Assembly (NCBI GenBank): GCA_944326485.1
Contig: CALVED010000004.1
Coordinates: 62,001 to 126,000 of the forward strand
Origin: Candidatus Gastranaerophilales bacterium
GTDB taxonomy: Bacteria > Cyanobacteriota > Vampirovibrionia > Gastranaerophilales > Gastranaerophilaceae
Direction of reading: 5' to 3'
DNA length: 64,000 nucleotides
Under the pieces are notes generated by a model. The model saw only the letters and a program-made list of their open reading frames with translations. It was not told the origin of the DNA and did no database searches. Positions within the stretch are counted from its first letter, which is position 1, and each line of letters opens with the position of its first letter. Shown piece after piece: positions 42,999 through 51,204 of the stretch. Both the position numbers and the translations under genes were made by a program.

Positions 42999-43307
42999 AT
43001 GGCAATTCCAGGTTTAAATTTCTTGAATATGCAAGCAGCCGGAGCAAGCTCAGGTGGTATTTCTTTTGCCGGACAGAATCAACAACCATTTAACCCTGTC
43101 GAAAGTGGAGAAAAAAATATATTTACTTCTTCATCAGTAGGTGGAATTAATGGTGCAAATGTATCCGGTGAACCCACAGCTGTTTCAGGTGTTGCATCTC
43201 AAGCAGGTGAAGGTTTAGTTGGTCGTTTAGATAGAATGGATGCTAACATTCTAAAACCACAACATCAAGACGAATATCGTGCAAATAAACTTGATTTGTA
43301 TGCATAA
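42999..43307 (+). CDS. Small Gly/Ser-rich protein with SFAG motif
   Basis: 102 aa, not recognised. It has no signal peptide and no membrane helix. The N-terminal half is Gly/Ser/Ala-rich (LNMQAAGASSGGISFAGQNQQPFNP) and looks disordered; the C-terminal part is helical (EGLVGRLDRMDANI, DEYRANKLDLYA). The polar leader ending in ISFAGQ recalls NQSFNG in the 149-aa protein near 3 kb and TSFKHT near 46 kb. ACAGGAGAA precedes the start by about 9 bases. A MshEN-like gene follows 38 bp later with its own predicted promoter. Confidence 0.7.
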   Translation: MAIPGLNFLNMQAAGASSGGISFAGQNQQPFNPVESGEKNIFTSSSVGGINGANVSGEPTAVSGVASQAGEGLVGRLDRMDANILKPQHQDEYRANKLDLYA

Positions 43308-43310
43308 TAT

Positions 43311-43339
43311 TTGATTAAAATTATTATTTTGAATATAAT
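43311..43339 (+). promoter_or_regulatory. Promoter of the MshEN-like gene, predicted leaderless
   Basis: TTGATT (43311-43316), a 17-bp spacer and perfect TATAAT (43334-43339). The ATG at 43346 follows after 6 bp and has no Shine-Dalgarno. Confidence 0.6.
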
Positions 43340-43345
43340 AGTTAT

Positions 43346-43585
43346 ATGAAGAATCTGTATAATATTGCTGAATGGGCAGATGACTCTTATCTTCGTATAG
43401 GTGAAATTTTGCTTGAATCGGGTAAAATTAATTTATATCATTTGTCAATGGCATTAGATATTCAGAGATTTAAGAAGATGCCTTTGGGTGAACTCTTTTT
43501 AGCAATGAAGGTCATAAGTAAAGAAGATTTAATTCAGGCTCTTTTTGTTCAAGAGACACTACAGAAGAGATGCAATAATGCATAA
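43346..43585 (+). CDS. Stand-alone MshEN-like domain, possible c-di-GMP sensor
   Basis: 79 aa. Two back-to-back motifs, RIGEILLESGKINLYHLSMALDIQ and PLGELFLAMKVISKEDLIQALFVQ, follow the RLGxxLxxxGxLxxxxLxxALxxQ pattern of MshEN domains. These sit at the N-terminus of type II secretion and type IV pilus ATPases, and a subgroup binds cyclic di-GMP. Here the domain is on its own, without any ATPase. The first Arg and both Gln are kept; the second Arg is Pro. c-di-GMP binding is inferred from the family. The gene overlaps the phosphoesterase gene by 8 bases. Confidence 0.75.
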   Translation: MKNLYNIAEWADDSYLRIGEILLESGKINLYHLSMALDIQRFKKMPLGELFLAMKVISKEDLIQALFVQETLQKRCNNA

Positions 43586-44405
43586 AAAGATAATAACTGT
43601 TATATTTATCTTATGTATAGCATTTTTAAATGTTAATAATATTGTGTTCGCAAAAGAATTAACTTTTGCACAAGTTAGTGATGTTCATTATTCTCTAGAT
43701 GAAAATTATATGGATAAGTATCTTTATTTCCTTGCATCATCAATAAGGAAAAAAAATCCGGATTTCGCTATATTTTTGGGTGATAATGTTGATAAATCAA
43801 GGGAAGAAGATGTTATAGGTTTTATGCAATCTATTCATTCGTTAAAACTTCCATATTATTTGGTTTTGGGTAATAATGATGCTCATAGGTTAAGTGGTCT
43901 TGAAAAAGAAATTTATCTTGATATAGTTACTACCTTCAATAGAAATCAGGATGAAGGGAAAAACTATTATTATTTCAGACCAAATGGTGATTTTGTGTGC
44001 GTAGTGTTAGATGCTACGCCTGATTTTGCACAATCAAAGCATGGAAAAATTTCAGATGAACAAATACAGTGGTTAGATAACCTTTTAACAAAATATAGTA
44101 AGAAACTGTTTATAATATTTCAGCATTGTCCTTTAGTTCCGCCAAGATTGGAATACCAGTTATCAATGTTAGATACAGAGAAATATCAAAGTATATTGAA
44201 AAAACATTCAAATGTTGTGATTATATCATCCGGACATTATCACCAAGATGCTGTTATTGAGGATGAAAACGGAATAAGGCATATTTCAGCCCCAGCTTTT
44301 AAAGATATGCCCCATTCCTATCAACTTATAAAAATTATCTATGATGAAAATAATTATAAATCTCCCAAAGATATACAAGTAATTGTAAATAAAATTAAAG
44401 TATAG
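43578..44405 (+). CDS. Secreted calcineurin-like metallophosphoesterase
   Basis: 275 aa from ATG 43578, chosen because the product then begins with a signal peptide (MHKKIITVIFILCIAFLNVNNIVFA); an upstream in-frame ATG at 43545 would bury it. Metal ligands of the two-metal phosphoesterase site are visible: DVHYS (D-x-H), FLGDNVD, LGNNDAH, FQHCP and SGHYHQD. It would hydrolyse a phosphoester in the periplasm; the substrate is not predictable. Start overlaps the MshEN-like stop by 8 bases, so translation is likely coupled. Confidence 0.88.
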   Translation: MHKKIITVIFILCIAFLNVNNIVFAKELTFAQVSDVHYSLDENYMDKYLYFLASSIRKKNPDFAIFLGDNVDKSREEDVIGFMQSIHSLKLPYYLVLGNNDAHRLSGLEKEIYLDIVTTFNRNQDEGKNYYYFRPNGDFVCVVLDATPDFAQSKHGKISDEQIQWLDNLLTKYSKKLFIIFQHCPLVPPRLEYQLSMLDTEKYQSILKKHSNVVIISSGHYHQDAVIEDENGIRHISAPAFKDMPHSYQLIKIIYDENNYKSPKDIQVIVNKIKV

Positions 44406-44407
44406 TG

Positions 44408-44983
44408 TTATATGCTTGTTTTATATACATAATCTCTGGCACATCCAAAAATAGCTTTTGCAAGTTCTTGATTACCTTCAAAATTAAACCCTGAATTTTG
44501 AAGAAGTTGTCTTAATCTCATTTCCCAATAGTCATACATTTCTTCTTTTTTTATATCTAATACTTGTGCTATAATACTAACTTTTTCCCAGTCTAAAGGA
44601 ATTGGTCTTGCACCTCTTAAAATGTCCACTATCTCAAGTCTTTGTTTCCTTGGAAATGATTTTAAAAATTGAACAGTTGTTAAATTTTTCTCTTTTTGTT
44701 TTTCACGAATAAACTCAGTTGCATCATCTATAAGAATTGGATCTTGAGGAATTTTATATTCTACAAATTCTTCAGGTGAAATATCCATAACTGTTGCAAT
44801 ACGCTCTAATGTAGTACTTCTTGTTGAAAAAGGAATGGTTTCATCTATAAGATTATATACGTAAGAAAGAGTTACACCAATCATCTGAGCAAAGTCTTTT
44901 TTATGTAAATGTGTGTTTTCAAGAAAATTATAAAGCATTTCACTGCTTTTCATTGTAACTATAGAATCTTTTTTTGTTGACAT
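44408..44983 (-). CDS. HTH (XRE-like) regulator with helical C-terminus
   Basis: 191 aa. Residues 14-75 look like an XRE-type helix-turn-helix (MLYNFLENTHLHKKDFAQMIGVTLSYVYNLI...TLERIATVMDISPEEF). A second, weaker HTH-like unit is at about 100-150 (NLTTVQFLKSFPRKQRLEIVDIL, DWEKVSIIAQVLDIKKEEM). The end is a helical region with one Cys. Probably a DNA-binding regulator; targets unknown. It is divergent from pth. ACAGGAGAAT precedes the start. Confidence 0.78.
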   Translation of the reverse strand: MSTKKDSIVTMKSSEMLYNFLENTHLHKKDFAQMIGVTLSYVYNLIDETIPFSTRSTTLERIATVMDISPEEFVEYKIPQDPILIDDATEFIREKQKEKNLTTVQFLKSFPRKQRLEIVDILRGARPIPLDWEKVSIIAQVLDIKKEEMYDYWEMRLRQLLQNSGFNFEGNQELAKAIFGCARDYVYKTSI

Positions 44984-45092
44984 TTTTATATTCTCCTGTT
45001 TCTTAATATAATCAAATATATTAAAGAGAATTTAACTGGTAACTTGATTATAACTATGGGATAATTTTTAAATATAGAAAGGCAGGCATGAA

Positions 45093-45653
45093 ATGAAACT
45101 TGTATTTTGTTTGGGAAATCCGGGAATTAAATATTCAAATACAAGACATAATGTCGGATTTATGTTTGCAGATAATTTCGCAAATAAATTTAGTGCGAAA
45201 TTTGAAAATGAAACTAAATTTAAAGCTGAAATAGCAAAATTAACATATAATAATGAGGCTATATGGCTGGTCAAGCCTATGACTTATATGAACTTGTCTG
45301 GAGAATCCCTTTTTCTTCTAAAGAGTTTTTATAAAGTTGATTTAGAATCTCTTTTTCTTGTATACGATGATATTTCATTGGAACTGGGAAAAATAAGATT
45401 TCGTCCAAAAGGATCAGATGGTGGCCATAATGGAGTTAAATCAATAATAAAATATGCACAGACCGATAAGTTTGACAGATTAAAAATAGGTATAGGTCCT
45501 CAACCTAATTTTATGAAATCAGAAGATTATGTACTTCAATCCTTCTCTGCAAATGAACAAGAGTTGTTGCTAACAACTTTAAATAGAGCAATAGATGCTT
45601 TTATTTATTATTTAGATAATGACATATCTAAGGCACAGAATAGATTCAACTAG
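45093..45653 (+). CDS. pth: Peptidyl-tRNA hydrolase
   Basis: 186 aa. Cleaves peptidyl-tRNA released from stalled ribosomes. The N-terminus LVFCLGNPGIKYSNTRHNVGFMFAD carries the catalytic His (RHNVG). Other conserved parts are VKPMTYMNLSGESL (Asn), VYDDISLELGKIRFRPKGSDGGHNGVKSII (Asp, His-Asn), and DRLKIGIGPQP. AAAGGCAGG precedes the ATG. Monocistronic, with a hairpin immediately after the stop. Confidence 0.96.
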   Translation: MKLVFCLGNPGIKYSNTRHNVGFMFADNFANKFSAKFENETKFKAEIAKLTYNNEAIWLVKPMTYMNLSGESLFLLKSFYKVDLESLFLVYDDISLELGKIRFRPKGSDGGHNGVKSIIKYAQTDKFDRLKIGIGPQPNFMKSEDYVLQSFSANEQELLLTTLNRAIDAFIYYLDNDISKAQNRFN

Positions 45654-45680
45654 AAAAAAAGAGGGCTATAAAGCCCTACT
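45654..45680. terminator. Hairpin terminator between pth and the 320-bp gap
   Basis: AGGGCT / AGCCCT stem with a 4-nt loop and seven A on its left side. On the minus strand the run of T makes it a good terminator, which would stop the sugar-permease transcript; on the plus strand it has no T-run and is a weak stop for pth. Confidence 0.55.
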
Positions 45681-45890
45681 GTCTGGAATTAAGAATAGTT
45701 GGAAGTATGAAAAAGATAATTATATATAACGAAATAAATACCTATTTAACAATTCGCCACATGGGCTAAAAAAAAATAATCCCCTTGGCTAATATCATTT
45801 TAAAAAAATAAGTGGTAAAAATACACTTAATGTCAAAAGGCTTAATATTATTGATTTTACGTAAATTATAAAAAATGTGAAGTAATAGTA
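45681..45890. other. AT-rich gap, no gene seen
   Basis: Part of the 320-bp space between pth and the 92-aa gene. I see no start with a ribosome binding site on either strand and no clear RNA fold. Short A/T runs dominate. Confidence 0.6.
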
Positions 45891-45919
45891 TTGACAAAAA
45901 AATTTTTCTATTACATAAT
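45891..45919 (+). promoter_or_regulatory. Strong promoter of the 92-aa gene
   Basis: Perfect TTGACA (45891-45896), a 17-bp spacer and CATAAT (45914-45919), the best promoter in the window. The leader holds a 7-bp hairpin AAAGTGT/ACACTTT (45933-45953) just before the GAGG ribosome binding site. Confidence 0.7.
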
Positions 45920-45973
45920 AAATGTATAAAATAAAGTGTAATTAAAACACTTTAACAAGCGAGGTAATGAATT

Positions 45974-46252
45974 ATGAAAATAAATTCTATCAATACATTC
46001 AATAACACAATAGCTTTAAAACAAACAAGTTTTAAACATACAGCTGTTCCTTATCCGGAATATAAAGATGCATATTCTAACAAGCAATATGATCTTCAAG
46101 ATAGAATTTCAAATCTTGTTACTAAAATTGCTGATTTATTTCATCCTGAAGTAACGAAAGAAGCTAAAGAAATAAAATCACAAATTGATGATATATATGA
46201 TGATGATTCTTCAAGAGAAGTAAATCAGAGGTTGCTTTCTGTTTTAGCTTAA
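45974..46252 (+). CDS. Small protein with polar N-terminus and TSFKHT motif
   Basis: 92 aa, not recognised. It starts MKINSINTFNN, followed by QTSFKHT and then a helical, acidic C-terminal half (DLQDRISNLVTKIADLF, EAKEIKSQIDDIYDDD). No export signal. Its strong promoter suggests high expression. It shares the general N-terminal pattern (polar Asn/Ser/Ile leader then SF) with the proteins near 2.9 and 43.0 kb. GAGG lies 9 bases before the ATG. Confidence 0.72.
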   Translation: MKINSINTFNNTIALKQTSFKHTAVPYPEYKDAYSNKQYDLQDRISNLVTKIADLFHPEVTKEAKEIKSQIDDIYDDDSSREVNQRLLSVLA

Positions 46253-46255
46253 ATA

Positions 46256-47140
46256 TTATTCATTAATTACCCATTTTTTTCTCATTTTCCACTGTAGTAT
46301 AGAAAATATAAATATTATACAGAATAAAATATAAGCAATTGCTGATGCTTTCCCTATATTAAAGTATTCAAATGCATTTTTATAAAGCCAAAATACAAGT
46401 ATATTAGTTGAATTATCAGGCCCGCCTTGAGTCATAAGGTATATTAGGTCAAATACTTGAAAAGAGCTTATTGTTGTTATTAATAATACAAATAAAATAG
46501 TTGGTGATAATAACGGCAGAGTTATTTTAAAGAATATATCTTGTGTTTTTGCACCATCAATTTTTGCAGCTTCATATATTTGTTCATTAATTGTCGAAAA
46601 TCCGGATAGAAAAATTATCATGTTATATCCTATTAATTTCCATACGGAAACAAAAATTATAGCAAACATAGCCGTTTGTGAATGATAAAGCCATTGTATA
46701 TTACATTTTAATAAATTATTTATAAAACCAATATTAGGGTCAAAAAACCACTGCCAAATCATAGCAATAACAATCATTGGCGTTATAAAAGGAAGAAAAT
46801 ATGATGTTTTAAAGAAGTTTTTATAAATTATTTTATTGTGGAGTAATGAAGCCAATATCATTGGTAATATTGTTGCAAAAACAGTTACATTAAGTGCATA
46901 AAATATTGTATTCTTAAGTATAAACCAAAATTCTTTAGATGATAATAAGTCGATATAATTATCAATGCCTGTGAATTTAATTTCATTTATGAGATTCCAA
47001 TTACAAAAACTTAACAGAAAAGAAGAAAAAGATGGAATAAAAATAAAAATTAAACAGCCTAAAAATGAAGGCAATATAAATAATAGAGCTAAGTTTGTAT
47101 TATTATTAGTATTTTTATTATTATTATTATTTCTTATCAA
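46256..47140 (-). CDS. Sugar ABC transporter permease (MalF/UgpA type)
   Basis: 294 aa with six transmembrane helices. The cytoplasmic EAA loop EAAKIDGAKTQDIFFKITLPLLSPTI marks the binding-protein-dependent permease family; the C-terminal STNILVFWLYKNAFEYFNIGKASAIAY is typical of the first sugar permease (MalF/UgpA/MsmF). The start is unusual: TTG, then IRNNNNNKNTNNNT, a run of Asn encoded by an (AAT)n microsatellite. No second permease or ATPase lies beside it. The nearest candidate binding protein is 11 kb away (57.8 kb). Confidence 0.9.
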   Translation of the reverse strand: MIRNNNNNKNTNNNTNLALLFILPSFLGCLIFIFIPSFSSFLLSFCNWNLINEIKFTGIDNYIDLLSSKEFWFILKNTIFYALNVTVFATILPMILASLLHNKIIYKNFFKTSYFLPFITPMIVIAMIWQWFFDPNIGFINNLLKCNIQWLYHSQTAMFAIIFVSVWKLIGYNMIIFLSGFSTINEQIYEAAKIDGAKTQDIFFKITLPLLSPTILFVLLITTISSFQVFDLIYLMTQGGPDNSTNILVFWLYKNAFEYFNIGKASAIAYILFCIIFIFSILQWKMRKKWVINE

Positions 47141-47217
47141 TTTTGATTTTACTTATATTCTTTTTTATAATGTAAAAGTATAGTCGTTTTTTTTAATATT
47201 AACAAGGATTTTATAAA

Positions 47218-48708
47218 ATGATGAAAACAGATGATTTTAGTGCTTTTGGAAAAAATGATATTAGAGGGATATATGGTGAAAATATAAATGAAGAGCTTTT
47301 CTATTATGTTGGAAAAGGGTTTGTTAAATATATTCAAGAAAAATCAGGGTTAAAACCAAAAGATATATGGATTACATTATCTCGAGATGCAAGATTACAC
47401 TCAGAGTCTTTAGCTAAGGTATTAGCAAAAGGAATAGTGCATACAGGGGCAAATGTAATTAATTTAGATTTAGTTCCCACTCCTTTAGGATATTATTCAG
47501 AGTTTGCTTCTTATCCTGAAGATATATGTAAAGATGCAAAAATATCAGCAGCATTAATTGTAACTGCAAGTCATAATCCTCCTGAATATAATGGTTTAAA
47601 AATGACATATAATAAATCTTCTTTGAATGAAGAAGAAATTAAAATTGTTAAACAATATACTATAGAAGAAATGTCTATTGACATTTCCTCAGTAAAACAT
47701 GGGGAATCCAGATTATATAATATTGTTCCACAGTATATATCTACAGTGGCATCAAAATTCCCATTTATAGGCAAAGGAATCAAGGTAGTAATTGACAGTG
47801 CAAATGGTACTGCTGGAGTAGTGGCACCGCAGTTATATAGGGAACTTGGGTGTGAAGTTATTGAATTATATTCAAAGCCGGATGGAAATTTTCCTAATCA
47901 TCATCCGAATCCAAGTGATTTATCTACATTAGATGATATCAAAAAAAAGGTTATAGAAACGAAGGCAGATTTAGGTATTGCATTTGACGGTGATTCTGAT
48001 AGACTTGGGGTTATTGACTCTGATGGAAATGCTATACCTGGGGATAAACTATTATATATATATGCACAATATATTATAAAAGATTTAGCTCTTCGAGGAG
48101 AGAAACCTGTTATAGTTTCAGAGGTTAAATGTTCACAAGTTTTATTTGACGAAATAAATAAGCAAGGTGGAATTGCTGTAATGGCAAAAACCGGACATGG
48201 CTATATTAAATCAAAAATGAAAGAAACAGGAGCTATTTTAGCAGGAGAAATGTCCGGCCATATGTTTTTCAAAGACAGATATTATGGATTTGATGATGCT
48301 TTATACGCCGGATGCAGAGTTATTGAAATTATAGCAAAAAATAAGGTTAATAATCCGGATTTTCAAATATCAGATTTATTAACTCCTTTTAGGTCGGTGT
48401 ATACATTAAATGAAGTTAGATATGAATGTAGAAATGAATTAAAAAAATCTGTATTAAAAGATGTTACGGATAAGATTAATTCTGACAATTATATTTTTGG
48501 TACAAAAATAAATGACATAGTAACTTTAGATGGGTTGAGAATAATTTTTCCGGATGGATTTGCTTTAATTAGACAAAGTAATACAGAGCCTGTTTTTACA
48601 TTAAGATTTGAGGCTAAAACAGAAGAAAAGGCTTTGCATTATAAAAATGTGATGATTTCAATATTAGATGAAAGCATTAAAAAAATATCAGAATGCGAGG
48701 AAAAATGA
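47218..48708 (+). CDS. manB: Phosphomannomutase/phosphoglucomutase
   Basis: 496 aa, alpha-D-phosphohexomutase superfamily. Catalytic phosphoserine S118 in TASHNPPEYNGLKM. Metal loop FDGDSDRLGVID. Sugar-binding loop GEMSGHMFFKDRYYGFDDALYAGCRV. Phosphate-binding loop IRQSNTEPVFTLRFEA. The GEMSGH loop fits PMM/PGM-type enzymes. It would supply mannose-1-P or glucose-1-P for glycans and glycogen. AAGGA precedes the start. It overlaps sppA by 4 bases and leads a four-gene run. Confidence 0.93.
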   Translation: MMKTDDFSAFGKNDIRGIYGENINEELFYYVGKGFVKYIQEKSGLKPKDIWITLSRDARLHSESLAKVLAKGIVHTGANVINLDLVPTPLGYYSEFASYPEDICKDAKISAALIVTASHNPPEYNGLKMTYNKSSLNEEEIKIVKQYTIEEMSIDISSVKHGESRLYNIVPQYISTVASKFPFIGKGIKVVIDSANGTAGVVAPQLYRELGCEVIELYSKPDGNFPNHHPNPSDLSTLDDIKKKVIETKADLGIAFDGDSDRLGVIDSDGNAIPGDKLLYIYAQYIIKDLALRGEKPVIVSEVKCSQVLFDEINKQGGIAVMAKTGHGYIKSKMKETGAILAGEMSGHMFFKDRYYGFDDALYAGCRVIEIIAKNKVNNPDFQISDLLTPFRSVYTLNEVRYECRNELKKSVLKDVTDKINSDNYIFGTKINDIVTLDGLRIIFPDGFALIRQSNTEPVFTLRFEAKTEEKALHYKNVMISILDESIKKISECEEK

Positions 48709-49718
48709 AAACAGCAACAATTGCAAAATTAGTGATTATATTATGTATTTTAGCTTTATTTGTCGGTTTTTTTAATATAGATAAGGATTCACTATATGGG
48801 GAGACTGCTATAAATCATCCCACAGAAAAGAACATAATAAGCAATGTTAATAAGATAGCTGTAATGGAGTTAGAAGGTACTATTGTTTCTTCTTATGAAT
48901 CAGGATTCTTTTCAAAAGAGGCAAATGCATCTAATTTGTTAAAATCACTAAAATCAGCGGCTATTGATAACAATATAAGAGGTATAATTATAAAAATTAA
49001 TTCTCCGGGTGGAACGGTTGCAATGTCCCAAAACATATATAATCAAATTTTATCAATTAGAAAGAATAAACCGGTAGTGGTTGTTTTTGATGATGTGGCT
49101 GCTTCGGGGGGCTATTATATTGCTTCTGCTGCTGATAGAATTATTGCCCAGAACGGTTCTTTAACAGGTAGTATAGGCGTTATTTTCTCATTTATGGATT
49201 ATCATAATTTACTTGCTGATAAATTAAGTGTAAAACCTGTTGTTATAAAAAGCGGGAAATATAAGGATATTGGTTCAGGTCTAAGGCAGATGACCGAAGA
49301 AGAACGCAAGCTTATGCAAAATATAATTAATGATTCTTATAATCAGTTTATTGAAGCGATTACCGTTGGTAGAATAAATAGGACAGATAAGTATAGTGTA
49401 CAAAAAACAGAATTAAAAAAGAATGTTTTAACAGAAAATGCTGACGGAAGAATTTTTACAGGACGCCAAGCGTATAAATTGGGCTTTGTTGATACTATAG
49501 GCGACATTGATACAGCACAAAATATGATTGAAAAAATGGCCCAGGAAAAGTTCAATAATTTGTATAGTGCAAAATTAGTTAATTATAATAAGAAAAGTAC
49601 TTTTACAGAGTATTTTTCAAGTTTTACGGAGTATGGTGCAAAAAATAACATTAAAATCACTGATTTTTTGCCAACTAGTATGATATTAAATAGAAAGCCT
49701 TTATATTTATGGGAATAA
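48705..49718 (+). CDS. sppA: Signal peptide peptidase SppA, short form
   Basis: 337 aa from the ATG at 48705, preceded by GAGGAAAA; an in-frame ATG at 48693 is upstream of this Shine-Dalgarno. N-terminal membrane anchor (KLVIILCILALFVGFF). Catalytic Ser in FDDVAASGGYYIASAADRI and Lys in VIKSGKYKDIGSGLR, the Ser/Lys dyad of the single-domain SppA type. ClpP-like fold with INSPGGTVAMSQ. It degrades signal peptides in the membrane. Overlaps manB by 4 bases and the Yip1 gene by 10. Confidence 0.94.
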   Translation: MKTATIAKLVIILCILALFVGFFNIDKDSLYGETAINHPTEKNIISNVNKIAVMELEGTIVSSYESGFFSKEANASNLLKSLKSAAIDNNIRGIIIKINSPGGTVAMSQNIYNQILSIRKNKPVVVVFDDVAASGGYYIASAADRIIAQNGSLTGSIGVIFSFMDYHNLLADKLSVKPVVIKSGKYKDIGSGLRQMTEEERKLMQNIINDSYNQFIEAITVGRINRTDKYSVQKTELKKNVLTENADGRIFTGRQAYKLGFVDTIGDIDTAQNMIEKMAQEKFNNLYSAKLVNYNKKSTFTEYFSSFTEYGAKNNIKITDFLPTSMILNRKPLYLWE

Positions 49719-50287
49719 CAACTAATGAATTTTTTGAAAACATTTATAGTGTAATATTTTCACCAAAAGCATTTTATGAAAATAAGGATATAAAAATATC
49801 CATAAGAGTTGCTTTGGGCACAATATTATTTATATCAATACTGATAAAATTGACTTCATCTATCTTTGATGGATCTATAATAACGTTGACGTTTTGGTCA
49901 TCTATGTTTTTTCATATAATAGTTACAATATTTTTATGGTTTTTTACAGCTTTATTTTTTGAATATTGTGCAAAAATATTTTATAGAGAAAATAATTTAT
50001 CAAAGATTTTGTTTTATACAGCATTTGCACCTGTTCCTTATATTTTTTATGCTCCGTTAAATTTAGTAAAACAAGCAGGACTTTTGGGCTATTTTTTAGG
50101 CTCAATAGTTGAGTTTTTATTATACTTTTGGATTATTTTTCTATATGCTTATTCTCTTAGAGCTGCATATAATATAAGTTTATCACGCTCTTTTATGTTA
50201 ATATTTTTACCATTTGTTTCTTTCTTTTTCGCAATATATTGGGCGGTATGTTTTTTTATAAAAATGGGTTATATATTCTCAATATAG
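49709..50287 (+). CDS. Yip1-domain membrane protein
   Basis: 192 aa with about five transmembrane helices. The start (NEFFENIYSVIFSPKAFYE) and the pattern of charged residues followed by FYTAFAPVPYIFYAPLNLV resemble the Yip1 domain family, which has an unclear role in bacteria. It overlaps sppA by 10 bases (ATGGGAATAA) and is 9 bp before the RLxRLE-repeat protein. No soluble domain. Confidence 0.75.
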   Translation: MGITTNEFFENIYSVIFSPKAFYENKDIKISIRVALGTILFISILIKLTSSIFDGSIITLTFWSSMFFHIIVTIFLWFFTALFFEYCAKIFYRENNLSKILFYTAFAPVPYIFYAPLNLVKQAGLLGYFLGSIVEFLLYFWIIFLYAYSLRAAYNISLSRSFMLIFLPFVSFFFAIYWAVCFFIKMGYIFSI

Positions 50288-50296
50288 AGAAAAAAT

Positions 50297-51190
50297 ATGA
50301 AAAAAAAGATTATAATACTTTTAACATTATTATTAATGAATATACAAGTTCCGATGATTTCTATTGGTGCCAATAGTAATATAACTGAAGTTGAAACTTC
50401 CGTATTCGGTTATGATTATAAAAATGAATCTGATATAAAACGTATAGAAAGACTTGAACGATATTTATATGGAACAAAAAAGAACGGCGATATTGATAAA
50501 AGATTAAATGATATTAAAACTGATATAGGTTTTACAAGTAAAAATAAACAAAAAAATAAATTACCTACTTCTTCTGATAAAAAGTTAAGTGAAAATCTTA
50601 ATCAATCATTAAACAATGAGTTAATGGGATTAAAAGAAAATTCTACGGTAGATTATCCCATTGTAGATAGTATGGAAAAAGAAGTTTTTAAAACTATATA
50701 TAAAAATGAAGATATATATAAAAGATTAGACAGATTAGAAGAAAAAGTATTTAATTCAAAATCAACAGCCTCTTTAAACGAAAGAGTAAATAAATTGGCA
50801 TCAGCAATTAGTCCTATGAAAAATACTGCTAATAACATGAATAATTATTCATACAGTAGTGATGAATTAAATGAATATTATGCAAAGAGCGGGTTGGAAA
50901 CTGTTAATGATCAATCTCTTCCTTTTCAATTGGCTGTATTGGAACAAGAATTGTTAAGAAACATTTATGATAATGATAATATTGCAAACAGATTGACACG
51001 ACTTGAACAGAAACTTTTTAAAAGAACTTTTCAATCAGACAATGATATTAGCCGTTTACAAAGAATAATGGTAGCTTATGATGCAAAGAAAAATAGTTAT
51101 AAATATGAAAATAACAGAAAAATGCAAAATGTTGCAACATTCTCTCAAATAGGCGGCATTTTACTTATGATTTTAGCTATTTTACTCTAA
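50297..51190 (+). CDS. Exported protein with three RLxRLE modules and C-terminal membrane helix
   Basis: 297 aa. A signal peptide (first 25 residues) is followed by three copies of a 45-50-residue module at about 28-78, 125-172 and 213-260. Their shared core is a Tyr, then Asn-Glu/Asp, then RLxRLE, with an aromatic just after and a second DIxxRL near the end (for example KNEDIYKRLDRLEEKVF, DNDNIANRLTRLEQKLF). Each is probably a helical hairpin. A last hydrophobic helix (IGGILLMILAILL) anchors it. The same module occurs once at 19.2 kb. Family unknown. Last of the manB-sppA-Yip1 run. Confidence 0.78.
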   Translation: MKKKIIILLTLLLMNIQVPMISIGANSNITEVETSVFGYDYKNESDIKRIERLERYLYGTKKNGDIDKRLNDIKTDIGFTSKNKQKNKLPTSSDKKLSENLNQSLNNELMGLKENSTVDYPIVDSMEKEVFKTIYKNEDIYKRLDRLEEKVFNSKSTASLNERVNKLASAISPMKNTANNMNNYSYSSDELNEYYAKSGLETVNDQSLPFQLAVLEQELLRNIYDNDNIANRLTRLEQKLFKRTFQSDNDISRLQRIMVAYDAKKNSYKYENNRKMQNVATFSQIGGILLMILAILL

Positions 51191-51204
51191 TATCATGTAA
51201 TGTA

